Positions 53,666-62,634 of a stretch of DNA of 64,000 bases are shown here, piece after piece. A program made the translations under genes and the position numbers. The notes under the pieces were generated by a model that had not been told where the DNA came from, searched no databases, and worked only from the letters and a program-made list of their open reading frames with translations. The DNA lies in assembly GCF_036013935.1 (NCBI RefSeq), contig NZ_CP107902.1:2575001-2639000 (forward strand), written 5' to 3'. The first letter of the stretch is position 1, and every line of letters begins with the position of its first letter. The stretch is from Streptomyces sp. NBC_00461 (GTDB lineage Bacteria > Actinomycetota > Actinomycetes > Streptomycetales > Streptomycetaceae).

Positions 53666-55174
53666 ATGGGACGGATTGCGGTGATCGGCGCCGGGATGGG
53701 CGCGATGGCGGCCGCCGCCCGGCTGGCCGTCGCGGGCCACCGGGTCGCGGTGTACGAGCGTGCTCAGACGTACGGCGGGGCGGTATGCCGCTTCGAGCGG
53801 GACGGGTTCGGCTTCGACACCGGTCCCGGGCTGCTGACGCTGCCCGCCGTCTGGCGCGATCTGTTCGTCAAGACCGGCAAGGAGCCGCTGGAGGCGTGCG
53901 TCGAGCTGGTCCAGGTCGATCCGTCCTCACGGCACGTCTTCGCGGACGGCACGGAGGTGTCCCTGCCGAACGCCTCGCGCGCGGGCGCGGTCGCGGCCCT
54001 GGACGAGGCCCTCGGAGCGGGCGCGGGCGGGCGCTGGGGCGACTTCCTGGTGCGGGCCCGTGAGGCCTGGGACCGCACCCGCCGGCCCCTGTTGGAGGAG
54101 CCCCTGTGGACCGACTGGTCGGTGCTGGCCGAGCGCGAGCCGTACCCGGCGGTCCCGCACAAGAGGCTGCTGCGCACCCGACGCGCCACCACGCTCGCCG
54201 AGGTCGGCGCCTGGGAGCTGCGCGATCCCCGGCTGACGGCCCTGCTGGAGAGTTACGCCCTCTCCTACGGCCTCGATCCGCGGGTCGCTCCGGCGAGCGC
54301 GGCCGTGCTGCCGTACATGGAGCACGCCTTCGGGAGCTGGTATGTCCGCGGCGGCGTAAGGGAGTTGGCGCGCGCGGTGTACGAGCGGTGCGTGGCCCGC
54401 AGGGTCGAGTTCCACTTCGGCGCCGAGGTGACGGGCCTGTTGGAGAAGGACGGACGCGCGGCGGGGGTGGAGCTGGCCGGGGGCACCTCCCTGGTGGAGG
54501 CGGACCATGTGGTGGCCGGCGTGCATCCCGTACGTCTGCGGGGGCTGACGGAGCGTCTGCTCGACGGGGAGGGCGATGTACGGCCCGACACCGCCCCCCG
54601 CCCCGGACGGTTCACCGTGCTGCTGGCGCTGCGCGGCCCGCGGGAGGCCGGTGCGGTTCATCACACGGTCGTGCACGCGCCCGACCGTGCGGCCGAGTTG
54701 GACTCTCTGGGTTCCTGCGCGGCCGAGCCCGTCCGGCCCACGGTGACCGTGCTGCGGCCGGACGACCCGGCGCTGAGACCGGACGACGGGCACGAGTCCG
54801 TGGTCGTGTCCGCGGTGGTGGCGACGGGGTCCGACCGGCATCCGCCGGAGCGGGACGAACGCCTCGCCGACGTGCTCGTGGCCGCGGCCGGGGCCGCGAT
54901 ACCGGGGCTTCGTGAGCGGATCCTGTGGCGCGAGGTGCGGCCGCCGGAACACGGCGAGAAAGAAGCAGGCGCCGCGTTCGGTGGGCTGTCGGCTCCTTCG
55001 CTGGCCGCGGGGAGCGGGCGCTTCCTGCACCCGGCCAACACCACCCGGTTCCCGGGTCTGTACCGGGTCGGCGGGTGGTCCCACCCCGGTGGCGGTCTCC
55101 CGCATGCCGGCATGTCGGGCGCGCTGGTGGCCGGACTGATCGTGGAGGGGCCGGAGTTCAGGGGTTCCCAGTGA
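53666..55174 (+). CDS. Phytoene desaturase-like FAD-dependent oxidoreductase
   Basis: Flavoprotein of 502 residues of the CrtI/NAD(P)-binding amine-oxidase-like group. The dinucleotide motif is VIGAGMGAMAAAARLAVAGHRVAVYE in two halves near the N-terminus, followed by RFERDGFGFDTGPGLLTLPAVW, which is close to the CrtI pattern. The C-terminus has LYRVGGWSHPGGGLPHAGMSGAL, the second FAD-binding motif of this family. No carotenoid genes are near, so the substrate is open; a polyisoprenoid or lipid is a guess. The protein starts MGRIAVIGAGMGAM from a leaderless-type ATG. It converges on the next gene with 33 bp between. Confidence 0.9.
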   Translation: MGRIAVIGAGMGAMAAAARLAVAGHRVAVYERAQTYGGAVCRFERDGFGFDTGPGLLTLPAVWRDLFVKTGKEPLEACVELVQVDPSSRHVFADGTEVSLPNASRAGAVAALDEALGAGAGGRWGDFLVRAREAWDRTRRPLLEEPLWTDWSVLAEREPYPAVPHKRLLRTRRATTLAEVGAWELRDPRLTALLESYALSYGLDPRVAPASAAVLPYMEHAFGSWYVRGGVRELARAVYERCVARRVEFHFGAEVTGLLEKDGRAAGVELAGGTSLVEADHVVAGVHPVRLRGLTERLLDGEGDVRPDTAPRPGRFTVLLALRGPREAGAVHHTVVHAPDRAAELDSLGSCAAEPVRPTVTVLRPDDPALRPDDGHESVVVSAVVATGSDRHPPERDERLADVLVAAAGAAIPGLRERILWREVRPPEHGEKEAGAAFGGLSAPSLAAGSGRFLHPANTTRFPGLYRVGGWSHPGGGLPHAGMSGALVAGLIVEGPEFRGSQ

Positions 55175-55207
55175 GCGCCCCGCGCCGAGGGGCCCGCTGA
55201 GGGGGTC

Positions 55208-56191
55208 TCAGAAGCGGTACTGCTCGTCGTACCCGTTCCCCTGTGCCTGTCCCTGCGCCTGCCCCTGACCGTTGTTGTCCTGGTAGGGGTAGGGCTGCTC
55301 CTGCGGGAGTTCGCCGCTGTAGGTCTCGTCGGTGCGCTGCTGCGGAACCCACACGCCGCCGGCCGGGGTCTCGCCGCCGTAGCTGCCGGTGGCGTACTGG
55401 TCCTGGCCGTAGCCCTGCTGCGCGTACTGACCGTAGGTGGCGTCGTAGCCGCCGCCGTAGGTCTGGGTGCCGATGTACGGGTCGGAGTAGGCGGCGTACT
55501 GCTGCTGGCCGGTGGTGTCGTAGCCGTACTGCTGCTGGTCGTACCCGGAGTAGTCGTACGCGTAGGCCTGGTCGGCGCCCTGGGCCGCCGTCGCGTACTG
55601 GTCCTGGGCCTGGCCGGCGTTCGCGTAGGACGGGTCGTTGGCCGCGGTGTACGCGTTGTCGTTGTATATGCCGTACGAGCCGGTGTCGTCGGGCAGGGGC
55701 TGCGGCTCGTACACCGCGGTGGACTCGGCGGCCGTGGGCTCGGCGGCGGAGCGGGCGGGGGTGAAGACGTCGTCGCGGTCGTACTCGTCGTCGTTGTACG
55801 ACACGCTTTCGCGGTTGTAGGCGGCCGCCTGGTCGCCGTACCCGCTCTCACCCGGCTCCAGGTCGGAGACCTCCAGGGTCGGGTCCTGGCGGTCCGCCGT
55901 GCCACGCCTGCGCTTGGTGCCGGCGCCGTCCTCGTCGGGGCGCTTGACCGCCCAGCCCGCGGAGAAGCCCCGGCGGAACGACAGCGTGACGTAGGTCTGG
56001 CCGACCGCGAACGCGGCCGCGCCCAGCCCGATGACGATCACCTGCGAGATCAGCACCCCGGCCACGACGCACAGGAAGCCGGCGAAGGCGAGCAACCGCC
56101 AGCGCAGCCGCGCCTTGTACTGGAGCAGCACCTCACCCAGCAGCCACAGCGCGACGATTCCGAACGCGATGTAGAGGACCGTATAGCCCAT
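55208..56191 (-). CDS. Membrane protein with long Tyr/Gln/Gly-rich tail
   Basis: Protein of 327 residues. Three hydrophobic segments (about 3-22, 30-50, 52-72) are followed by a linker with basic and acidic patches, then a disordered tail from about 115 to 327 made of Tyr, Gln, Gly, Ala, Asp and Asn (for example YDYSGYDQQQYGYDTTG and YGQYAQQGYGQDQYATG). The tail lies presumably in the cytosol and resembles low-complexity, prion-like sequences. No family function is known to me. ATG 56191; metF lies immediately upstream on the same strand (56 bp), so the two may be co-transcribed. Confidence 0.82.
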   Translation of the reverse strand: MGYTVLYIAFGIVALWLLGEVLLQYKARLRWRLLAFAGFLCVVAGVLISQVIVIGLGAAAFAVGQTYVTLSFRRGFSAGWAVKRPDEDGAGTKRRRGTADRQDPTLEVSDLEPGESGYGDQAAAYNRESVSYNDDEYDRDDVFTPARSAAEPTAAESTAVYEPQPLPDDTGSYGIYNDNAYTAANDPSYANAGQAQDQYATAAQGADQAYAYDYSGYDQQQYGYDTTGQQQYAAYSDPYIGTQTYGGGYDATYGQYAQQGYGQDQYATGSYGGETPAGGVWVPQQRTDETYSGELPQEQPYPYQDNNGQGQAQGQAQGNGYDEQYRF

Positions 56192-56247
56192 GTACGCCCC
56201 TCTCCCAGTCGCCGCTACGCAGTGTGTCGTATACCCGTGCGGCTGGT

Positions 56248-57183
<936 letters not shown>

Positions 57184-57261
57184 ACCAGGGGTGGGCGGTC
57201 CCCCAACCGAGGGCCGGAAATTTGCCCGATTTGTCGACTTGTTGTCCACCCCTTGGACAGC

Positions 57262-57303
57262 CTGCCCGCTCAGGGATTCCGGCTGCCCGCTCAGCGATTC
57301 CGC
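57262..57303. repeat. 21-bp tandem duplication across the thiE stop
   Basis: Units at 57262-57282 and 57283-57303 share CTGCCCGCTCAG-GATTCCG, with single-base differences at two positions. The second unit contains the thiE stop codon (57291-57293) and the last sense codons; the first lies directly behind the gene. Confidence 0.85.
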
Positions 57304-57947
57304 AGCCGCTTCGCGAAGTCGGCCGCCGCCGCGCCGGGGTCGTCCGCCTCGGTGATCGCGCGAACGACCACGACCCGGCGGGCACCGGCCGCGAGCACCT
57401 CGTCGAGGTTGCCGAGGTCGATGCCGCCGATGGCGAACCAGGGGCGGTCGGTGCCGAGGGAGGCCGTGTATCGGACCAGGTCGAGGCCGGGGGCGTACCG
57501 GCCCGGCTTGGTGGGGGTCGGCCAGCAGGGGCCGGTGCAGAAGTAGTCGACGCCCTCCTGGACGGCGGCGGCCGCCGCTTCCGCCTCCGCGTGCGTCGAA
57601 CGGCCGATGAGGACGTCGTCCCCGAGAATCGCGCGGGCCGCGGGGACCGGGAGGTCGCCCTGGCCCAGATGGAGTACGCCGGCACCGGCGGCGTGCGCGA
57701 CGTCCGCGCGGTCGTTGACCGCCAGCAGCTTGTCGTGACGGGCGCAGGCGTCGGCGAGGACCTTCAGGTGCTCCAGCTCCTCGGCCGCCTCCATGCCCTT
57801 GTCGCGCAGCTGCACGATGTCGACGCCGCCGGCCAGGACGGCGTCCAGGAACTCGGGCAGGTCGCCCTGGCGCCTGCGGGCGTCCGTGCACAGGTAGACG
57901 CGGGCGTCGGCGAGCCGGGCGCGTGCGGTGGCGGCGGTGTCGGGCAT
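57291..57947 (-). CDS. thiE: Thiamine-phosphate synthase
   Basis: Cytosolic TIM-barrel enzyme of 218 residues that joins the pyrimidine (HMP-PP) and thiazole phosphate to thiamine phosphate. Signatures: [36 protein letters not shown] (in two parts), [18 protein letters not shown] and WFAIGGID. It is transcribed opposite to thiOSG, 2.4 kb away, and has no TPP riboswitch of its own in the 195 bp upstream. ATG 57947 with a G-rich ribosome site. The 3' end is tandemly duplicated. Confidence 0.96.
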   Translation of the reverse strand: MPDTAATARARLADARVYLCTDARRRQGDLPEFLDAVLAGGVDIVQLRDKGMEAAEELEHLKVLADACARHDKLLAVNDRADVAHAAGAGVLHLGQGDLPVPAARAILGDDVLIGRSTHAEAEAAAAAVQEGVDYFCTGPCWPTPTKPGRYAPGLDLVRYTASLGTDRPWFAIGGIDLGNLDEVLAAGARRVVVVRAITEADDPGAAAADFAKRLRNR

Positions 57948-58120
57948 ACGAGGGTCCCCCCGGTGTCGTTCCGTGTCGGCGGCGTACGGGCTCGGGGACG
58001 GGCCGTGGCCGTCGGTCCCTGCGGGCCGCAGCGAACCTGCGGACCTGACCTCAGTGGACCTGCCGGCCGCAGTGAACCGCGGCCGTGGCCTTGGCCGGCC
58101 CCGGCCCGTACGCCGGACGG

Positions 58121-58146
58121 TGTTCGGATCAGCCTGTTCGGATCAG
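58121..58146. repeat. Tandem duplication across the Rv2175c-type gene stop
   Basis: TGTTCGGATCAG occurs at 58121-58132 and again at 58135-58146, a period of 14 nt. The second copy spans the stop codon (58143-58145) of the DNA-binding protein gene; the first lies just behind it. Confidence 0.85.
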
Positions 58147-58514
58147 ACGGCGAGCGCCTGGGCCCGGCGCTTCACCTCCGTGCCTCGATTCTCGCTGAGA
58201 GCCTGCGCGGGGGTGCCGGGCAGGCTCTCGTCGGGGGTGAAGAGCCACTCGAGCATCTCTTCGTCGGTGAAGCCGTCGTCCCGCAGAAGCGTCAGGGTGC
58301 CGGTCAGGCCCTTGACGACCTTCTGCTCGGTCCCGTCGATGAAGGCGGCGGGGACGTGCAGCGCACGGTTCTCACCACGGCGTACGGCGATGACTTGGCC
58401 GTCCTTGACCAGCTGTCGCACGCGCGTCACCTCGACATCGAGCATCTCTGCGATGTCGGGCAGCGTGAGCCAGGCGGGGACGAGAGCATCGATCTTTGCG
58501 TCAATCTCGGTCAC
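58143..58514 (-). CDS. Rv2175c family DNA-binding protein
   Basis: Small winged-helix DNA-binding protein of 123 residues. The HTH is WLTLPDIAEMLDVEVTRVRQLVKDGQVIAVRRG (about residues 15-47, shown as the core of the domain), followed by VPAAFIDGTEQKVVKGLTGTLTLL and a C-terminal helix pair. In Mycobacterium tuberculosis the homologue binds DNA and is phosphorylated by the neighbouring kinase PknL. Here a PASTA kinase lies 4.1 kb away, and metF, also a neighbour in mycobacteria, lies 1 kb away. GTG 58514 was preferred to the frame opening at 58538. Confidence 0.92.
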   Translation of the reverse strand: MTEIDAKIDALVPAWLTLPDIAEMLDVEVTRVRQLVKDGQVIAVRRGENRALHVPAAFIDGTEQKVVKGLTGTLTLLRDDGFTDEEMLEWLFTPDESLPGTPAQALSENRGTEVKRRAQALAV

Positions 58515-58580
58515 GGAATCAAGCCTGCCATCCCGCACTGACAGTCGGAAGCCAGGAGCGTCCGACCTGCGGCTTTTGCA

Positions 58581-59822
58581 CTACACCGCGGCGGCTTTCA
58601 AGGGCTTCGCCGGATCCGCGAGCAGCTCGGGGTCCATCGGCGTGCCCGCCTCGATCAGCCGTCTGCCCTGTGCCAGGTCCCGCGGCCTGCCCACCGCCAG
58701 CAGGGCGGCCAGTCGGTTCTCGCGCAACCAGCAGACGGACCAGGCGGGCCCCGACGGGTCGCCGCGCCACAGGGTCGTGTCGGCGGACGTGTGGTGGCCG
58801 GCGTACTGGACGAAGCGGCCGAACTGCTCGGACCAGAAGTACGGGACCGGGTCGTAGACCGCCAGGGGTTCGTCGGTGGCCTCGCCGACGATGTTCGCCG
58901 CCACCGTGCGCGGCCCCTGGAGGGCGTTGTCCCAGTGGTGGACCAGCAGGCGCTCGCCGTACCGTCCCGAAGGGAACGAGGCGCAGTCACCGACGGCGTA
59001 GACGTCCGGCGCGGACGTGCGCAGGTGGGTGTCGGCCACGACCTCGCGGTGCGCGCCGAGCCCGATGCCGGAGCCGGACAGCCAGGCCGTGGCGGGGCGG
59101 GCGCCGATGCCGACCACGACCGCGCCCGCGGGCAGCCGCGTGCCGTCGTCGAGGACGACCGCGCCGTGCTCGACGCGCTGCACGCGCGCGTGTGTACGCA
59201 GCACGGCGCCGGCATCGCCGTACCAGGCCGCCATCGGCGCGGCCACCTCGGCCGGCAGTGCTCCCGTGAGCGGCCGGTCCGCGGCCTCGACGACGGTCAC
59301 CGCGCAGCCGGCCTCGCGCGCGGCGGTGGCGAACTCGGCGCCGATCCAGCCCGCGCCGACGACCACGATGTCGTGCTGCCGCGCGAGCACGGGCCGCAGT
59401 CGCTCGGCGTCGTCCAGTGTGCGCAGCAGATGCACGCCGGGCACGCCCTCCGTGCCCGGCAGGGCGATCGGCTCGGCGCCGGTGGCGAGGACCAGGACGT
59501 CGTACGGGACGGGCCCGGCCTCGGTGTCCAGTTCGTGCTCGCCGGGGCGCACGCCGAGCACCTCGCGGCCCAGTTGCAGTTCGATGCCGAGCGCCTCGAA
59601 GTCGACGTCGAAGGCGGAGCCCTCGGACTTGCCGAGCAGGACGGCCTTGGACAGCGGCGGCCGGTCGTACGGCTGGTGGGGCTCGGCGCCGATCAGTGTG
59701 ACGGTGCCGGTGAAGCCCTGATCGCGCAGGGCGACGGCCGTCTGCACACCGGCCATCCCCGCGCCGACGACGACCACGCGCCGTGCCGGTGACGTGCTCA
59801 CTTCCCGCGTCTGCTCGCTCAC
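58581..59822 (-). CDS. NAD(P)H-dependent FAD oxidoreductase (ferredoxin reductase type)
   Basis: Flavoprotein of 413 residues with two Rossmann folds: FAD motif VVVVGAGMAGVQTAVALRDQG (first half near 16-30) and NAD motif IVVVGAGWIGAEFATAARE. PYDRPPLSKAVL, VLATGAEP, VYAVGDCA and the reductase_C segment (YFWSEQFGRFVQYAGHH) place it among putidaredoxin/rubredoxin-reductase-like enzymes. No ferredoxin, P450 or dioxygenase gene is nearby, so the electron acceptor is unknown. GTG 59822. The Rv2175c-type gene follows after 66 bp on the same strand. Confidence 0.92.
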   Translation of the reverse strand: MSEQTREVSTSPARRVVVVGAGMAGVQTAVALRDQGFTGTVTLIGAEPHQPYDRPPLSKAVLLGKSEGSAFDVDFEALGIELQLGREVLGVRPGEHELDTEAGPVPYDVLVLATGAEPIALPGTEGVPGVHLLRTLDDAERLRPVLARQHDIVVVGAGWIGAEFATAAREAGCAVTVVEAADRPLTGALPAEVAAPMAAWYGDAGAVLRTHARVQRVEHGAVVLDDGTRLPAGAVVVGIGARPATAWLSGSGIGLGAHREVVADTHLRTSAPDVYAVGDCASFPSGRYGERLLVHHWDNALQGPRTVAANIVGEATDEPLAVYDPVPYFWSEQFGRFVQYAGHHTSADTTLWRGDPSGPAWSVCWLRENRLAALLAVGRPRDLAQGRRLIEAGTPMDPELLADPAKPLKAAAV

Positions 59823-59854
59823 CTGATCACCATAGACAAGTGACGATTCGTCAG

Positions 59855-60205
59855 TCAGCGGTCGTGCTCAGTGACCTGCTCCACAACACTTGTTCCGCTG
59901 CCCGGCTGCGACTCCCACTCCCAGGTCTCCTCCAGCCGCACCCGCCGGTCCGGCAGTTCCACCACCGTCGACACGCAGTGCCCCGAGGACGTCGTCCCGT
60001 CGTGCTTGAGCTGGACGTACCGGAAGTCCAGCCGGTCCCCCGCCCGGGTACCCACCAGATGCCCGCGTACGACGTCGCCGCCCGCGTACTCGGCCCAGAT
60101 CTCCCCGTCCTTCTCGTGGTACGTGAACCGGGTACGGGTACCCACCTGACCTGGGGCCTGGTCGGCGACGGGCGCGAGGACGAGGCCGTCGAGCGAGCGG
60201 GGCAT
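59855..60205 (-). CDS. Small beta-rich protein of unknown function
   Basis: Protein of 116 residues with alternating polar and hydrophobic positions and no signal or membrane segment: RTRFTYHEKDGEIWAEYAGG, VVRGHLVGTR, LDFRYVQLKHDGT, LEETWEWESQ. It looks like a small beta barrel. Relatives are often labelled N-acetylglutamate synthase in databases, a name I would not trust without experiment because no acetyltransferase motif is present. ATG 60205 has a GGAG-type site upstream. It lies 33 bp before the flavoprotein gene and is divergent from the TPP riboswitch. Confidence 0.78.
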   Translation of the reverse strand: MPRSLDGLVLAPVADQAPGQVGTRTRFTYHEKDGEIWAEYAGGDVVRGHLVGTRAGDRLDFRYVQLKHDGTTSSGHCVSTVVELPDRRVRLEETWEWESQPGSGTSVVEQVTEHDR

Positions 60206-60217
60206 GGCAGAGGGCTC

Positions 60218-60248
60218 CTTACAGAGGCGCGGCGGGTCGGGCTAGGGT
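60218..60248 (+). promoter_or_regulatory. Probable promoter of the thiOSG operon
   Basis: TTACAG (60219-60224) and TAGGGT (60243-60248) with an 18-nt spacer lie directly before the TPP riboswitch; transcription would start near 60255. Confidence 0.5.
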
Positions 60249-60263
60249 GGCCAACGTACAAGC

Positions 60264-60357
60264 ACTCGCGGGAGCCCGGACGCACCGGGCTGAGAGGGAG
60301 GCTGGCGGCCTCCGACCGTACGAACCTGATCCGGGTCATGCCGGCGAAGGGAGGGGC
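60264..60357 (+). promoter_or_regulatory. TPP riboswitch (THI element)
   Basis: The aptamer core is clear: CTGAGAGG at 60290-60297, then GAACCTGATCCGGGTCATGC at 60322-60341 and CGAAGGGAGG at the 3' end. The ribosome binding site GGGAGGGG (60350-60357) forms the 3' border and CCTCC at 60309-60313 inside the aptamer could pair with it, so thiamine pyrophosphate probably blocks translation of thiO. No separate terminator hairpin is visible before the ATG. Confidence 0.95.
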
Positions 60358-60366
60358 TGGACGCCC

Positions 60367-61521
60367 ATGTCGTCACGTACGTCAGACGTCCTCGTCATCG
60401 GGGGCGGAATCATCGGCCTGGTCACGGCCTGGCGGGCCGCGCAGCGCGGGCTGACCGCGGCCGTCGTGGACCCCGAACCGGGCGGCGGGGCCGCCCAGGT
60501 GGCCGCCGGGATGCTGGCCGCCGTCACCGAGCTGCACTACGGCGAGCAGACCCTGCTCGGCCTCAATCTGGAGTCGGCCCGCCGCTACCCGGACTTCGCG
60601 GCCGAACTCACCGACCTCACGGGCCTCGATCTCGGCTACCGCCAGTGCGGCACGCTCGCCGTCGCCCTGGACGCCGACGACCGCGCCCACCTGCGCGAAC
60701 TGCACGTCCTGCAGCGGCAGTCGGGGCTCGACTCCGAGTGGCTGTCGGGGCGCGACTGCCGACGCCTGGAGCCGATGCTCGCGCCCTGCGTGCGCGGGGG
60801 GCTCAGGGTCGACGGCGACCACCAGATCGATCCGCGGCGCCTGGCACGCGCGCTCGTGGCGGCGTGCGAGCGAGCGGGCGTGGTCTTCCACCTCACGTGG
60901 GCGGAGCGCTTCCACGTCGTACGCGACCGGGCCGCCGGTGTCACCACGGCGGGCGGTGACGAGCTGGGCGCGGGCCAGGTGGTGCTGGCCGCCGGCAGCC
61001 TCAGCGGGCGCCTTCCTGGCGTCCCCGACGACGCACTGCCGCCCGTACGGCCGGTGAAGGGCCAGGTGCTGCGGCTGACCGTGCCGAAGCGGTACGCGCC
61101 GTTCCTGAGCCGCACCGTGCGCGCGGTCGTCCGCGGCAGCCATGTCTACCTGGTGCCGCGCGAGAACGGCGAGCTGGTCGTCGGCGCGACCAGCGAGGAG
61201 CTGGGCTGGGACACGACGGTCACCGCGGGCGGCGTGTACGAGCTGCTGCGCGACGCGCACGAGCTGGTGCCCGGGATCACCGAGCTGCCGCTGACGGAGA
61301 CACGCGCGGGCCTGCGCCCCGGCTCCCCGGACAACGCGCCGCTGCTCGGCCCGACGCAGCTGCCCGGACTCCTGCTGGCCACCGGCCACTACCGCAACGG
61401 CGTGCTGCTCACGCCGGTCACCGGCGACGCCATGGCGCACGTCCTGACCACCGGCGAACTCCCGGACGAGGCCCGTCCGTTCACCCCGAGGCGTTTCGCG
61501 CTCATGGAGCAGCCCGCATGA
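60367..61521 (+). CDS. thiO: Glycine oxidase, thiamine biosynthesis
   Basis: FAD-dependent oxidase of 384 residues that makes the iminoglycine used for the thiazole ring. The FAD motif is DVLVIGGGIIGLVTAWRAAQ near the N-terminus, followed by the DAO fold and the C-terminal GLRPGSPDNAPLLGPTQLPGLLLATGHYRNGV (two parts), where the substrate arginine and second FAD site lie. ATG 60367 is 9 nt after GGGAGGGG at the edge of the riboswitch; the longer open frame to 60247 covers the riboswitch and is not used. The stop overlaps thiS. Confidence 0.95.
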   Translation: MSSRTSDVLVIGGGIIGLVTAWRAAQRGLTAAVVDPEPGGGAAQVAAGMLAAVTELHYGEQTLLGLNLESARRYPDFAAELTDLTGLDLGYRQCGTLAVALDADDRAHLRELHVLQRQSGLDSEWLSGRDCRRLEPMLAPCVRGGLRVDGDHQIDPRRLARALVAACERAGVVFHLTWAERFHVVRDRAAGVTTAGGDELGAGQVVLAAGSLSGRLPGVPDDALPPVRPVKGQVLRLTVPKRYAPFLSRTVRAVVRGSHVYLVPRENGELVVGATSEELGWDTTVTAGGVYELLRDAHELVPGITELPLTETRAGLRPGSPDNAPLLGPTQLPGLLLATGHYRNGVLLTPVTGDAMAHVLTTGELPDEARPFTPRRFALMEQPA

Positions 61522-61718
61522 ACATCTCCGTCAACGGTCAGGCACGGGAGTTCGCCGTCGGCACCGCTCTCGACTCCGTCGTACGCACGCTGACCCCGGC
61601 CCCCTCCGGAGTGGCCGCCGCCCTGAACGAAACCGTCGTCCCACGCGCCGAGTGGCCGTCGACGTCCCTCTGCGAGGGGGACCGCGTCGAGATCCTCACC
61701 GCCGTCCAAGGAGGCTGA
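61518..61718 (+). CDS. thiS: ThiS, sulfur carrier protein
   Basis: Ubiquitin-like protein of 66 residues ending in the Gly-Gly tail (VEILTAVQGG) that is adenylated and converted to a thiocarboxylate to deliver sulfur to thiazole synthase. It starts MNISVNGQAREF and overlaps thiO (ATGA). No thiF adenylating gene is in the window; a MoeB/ThiF-like enzyme elsewhere must activate it. Confidence 0.95.
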   Translation: MNISVNGQAREFAVGTALDSVVRTLTPAPSGVAAALNETVVPRAEWPSTSLCEGDRVEILTAVQGG

Positions 61719-62516
<798 letters not shown>

Positions 62517-62621
62517 ACGAACGTTCGACGCTGGCCGGAAGTCACTGCGATGTCCGTCACAGCTCGGCTGCAGTCACGCCCCGATCCCGCAGGAATCGAC
62601 GGCTCTGTCAGTCACGGCTCG

Positions 62622-62627
62622 TACACT
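62622..62627 (+). promoter_or_regulatory. -10-like hexamer TACACT before the kinase gene
   Basis: TACACT ends 7 nt before GTG 62635, with no Shine-Dalgarno sequence between, so the kinase mRNA is probably leaderless. Confidence 0.5.
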
Positions 62628-62634
62628 CACCTGC

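Noticed and set aside
59855..60205. Naming the small protein N-acetylglutamate synthase
   Set aside because: No acetyl-CoA-binding or amino-acid kinase motif is present; the label seems to be a propagated database name.
62518..62527. CGAACGTTCG as a possible LexA box before the kinase gene
   Set aside because: The actinobacterial SOS box has four bases between CGAAC and GTTCG; here there are none, and the site directly follows the thiG stop.
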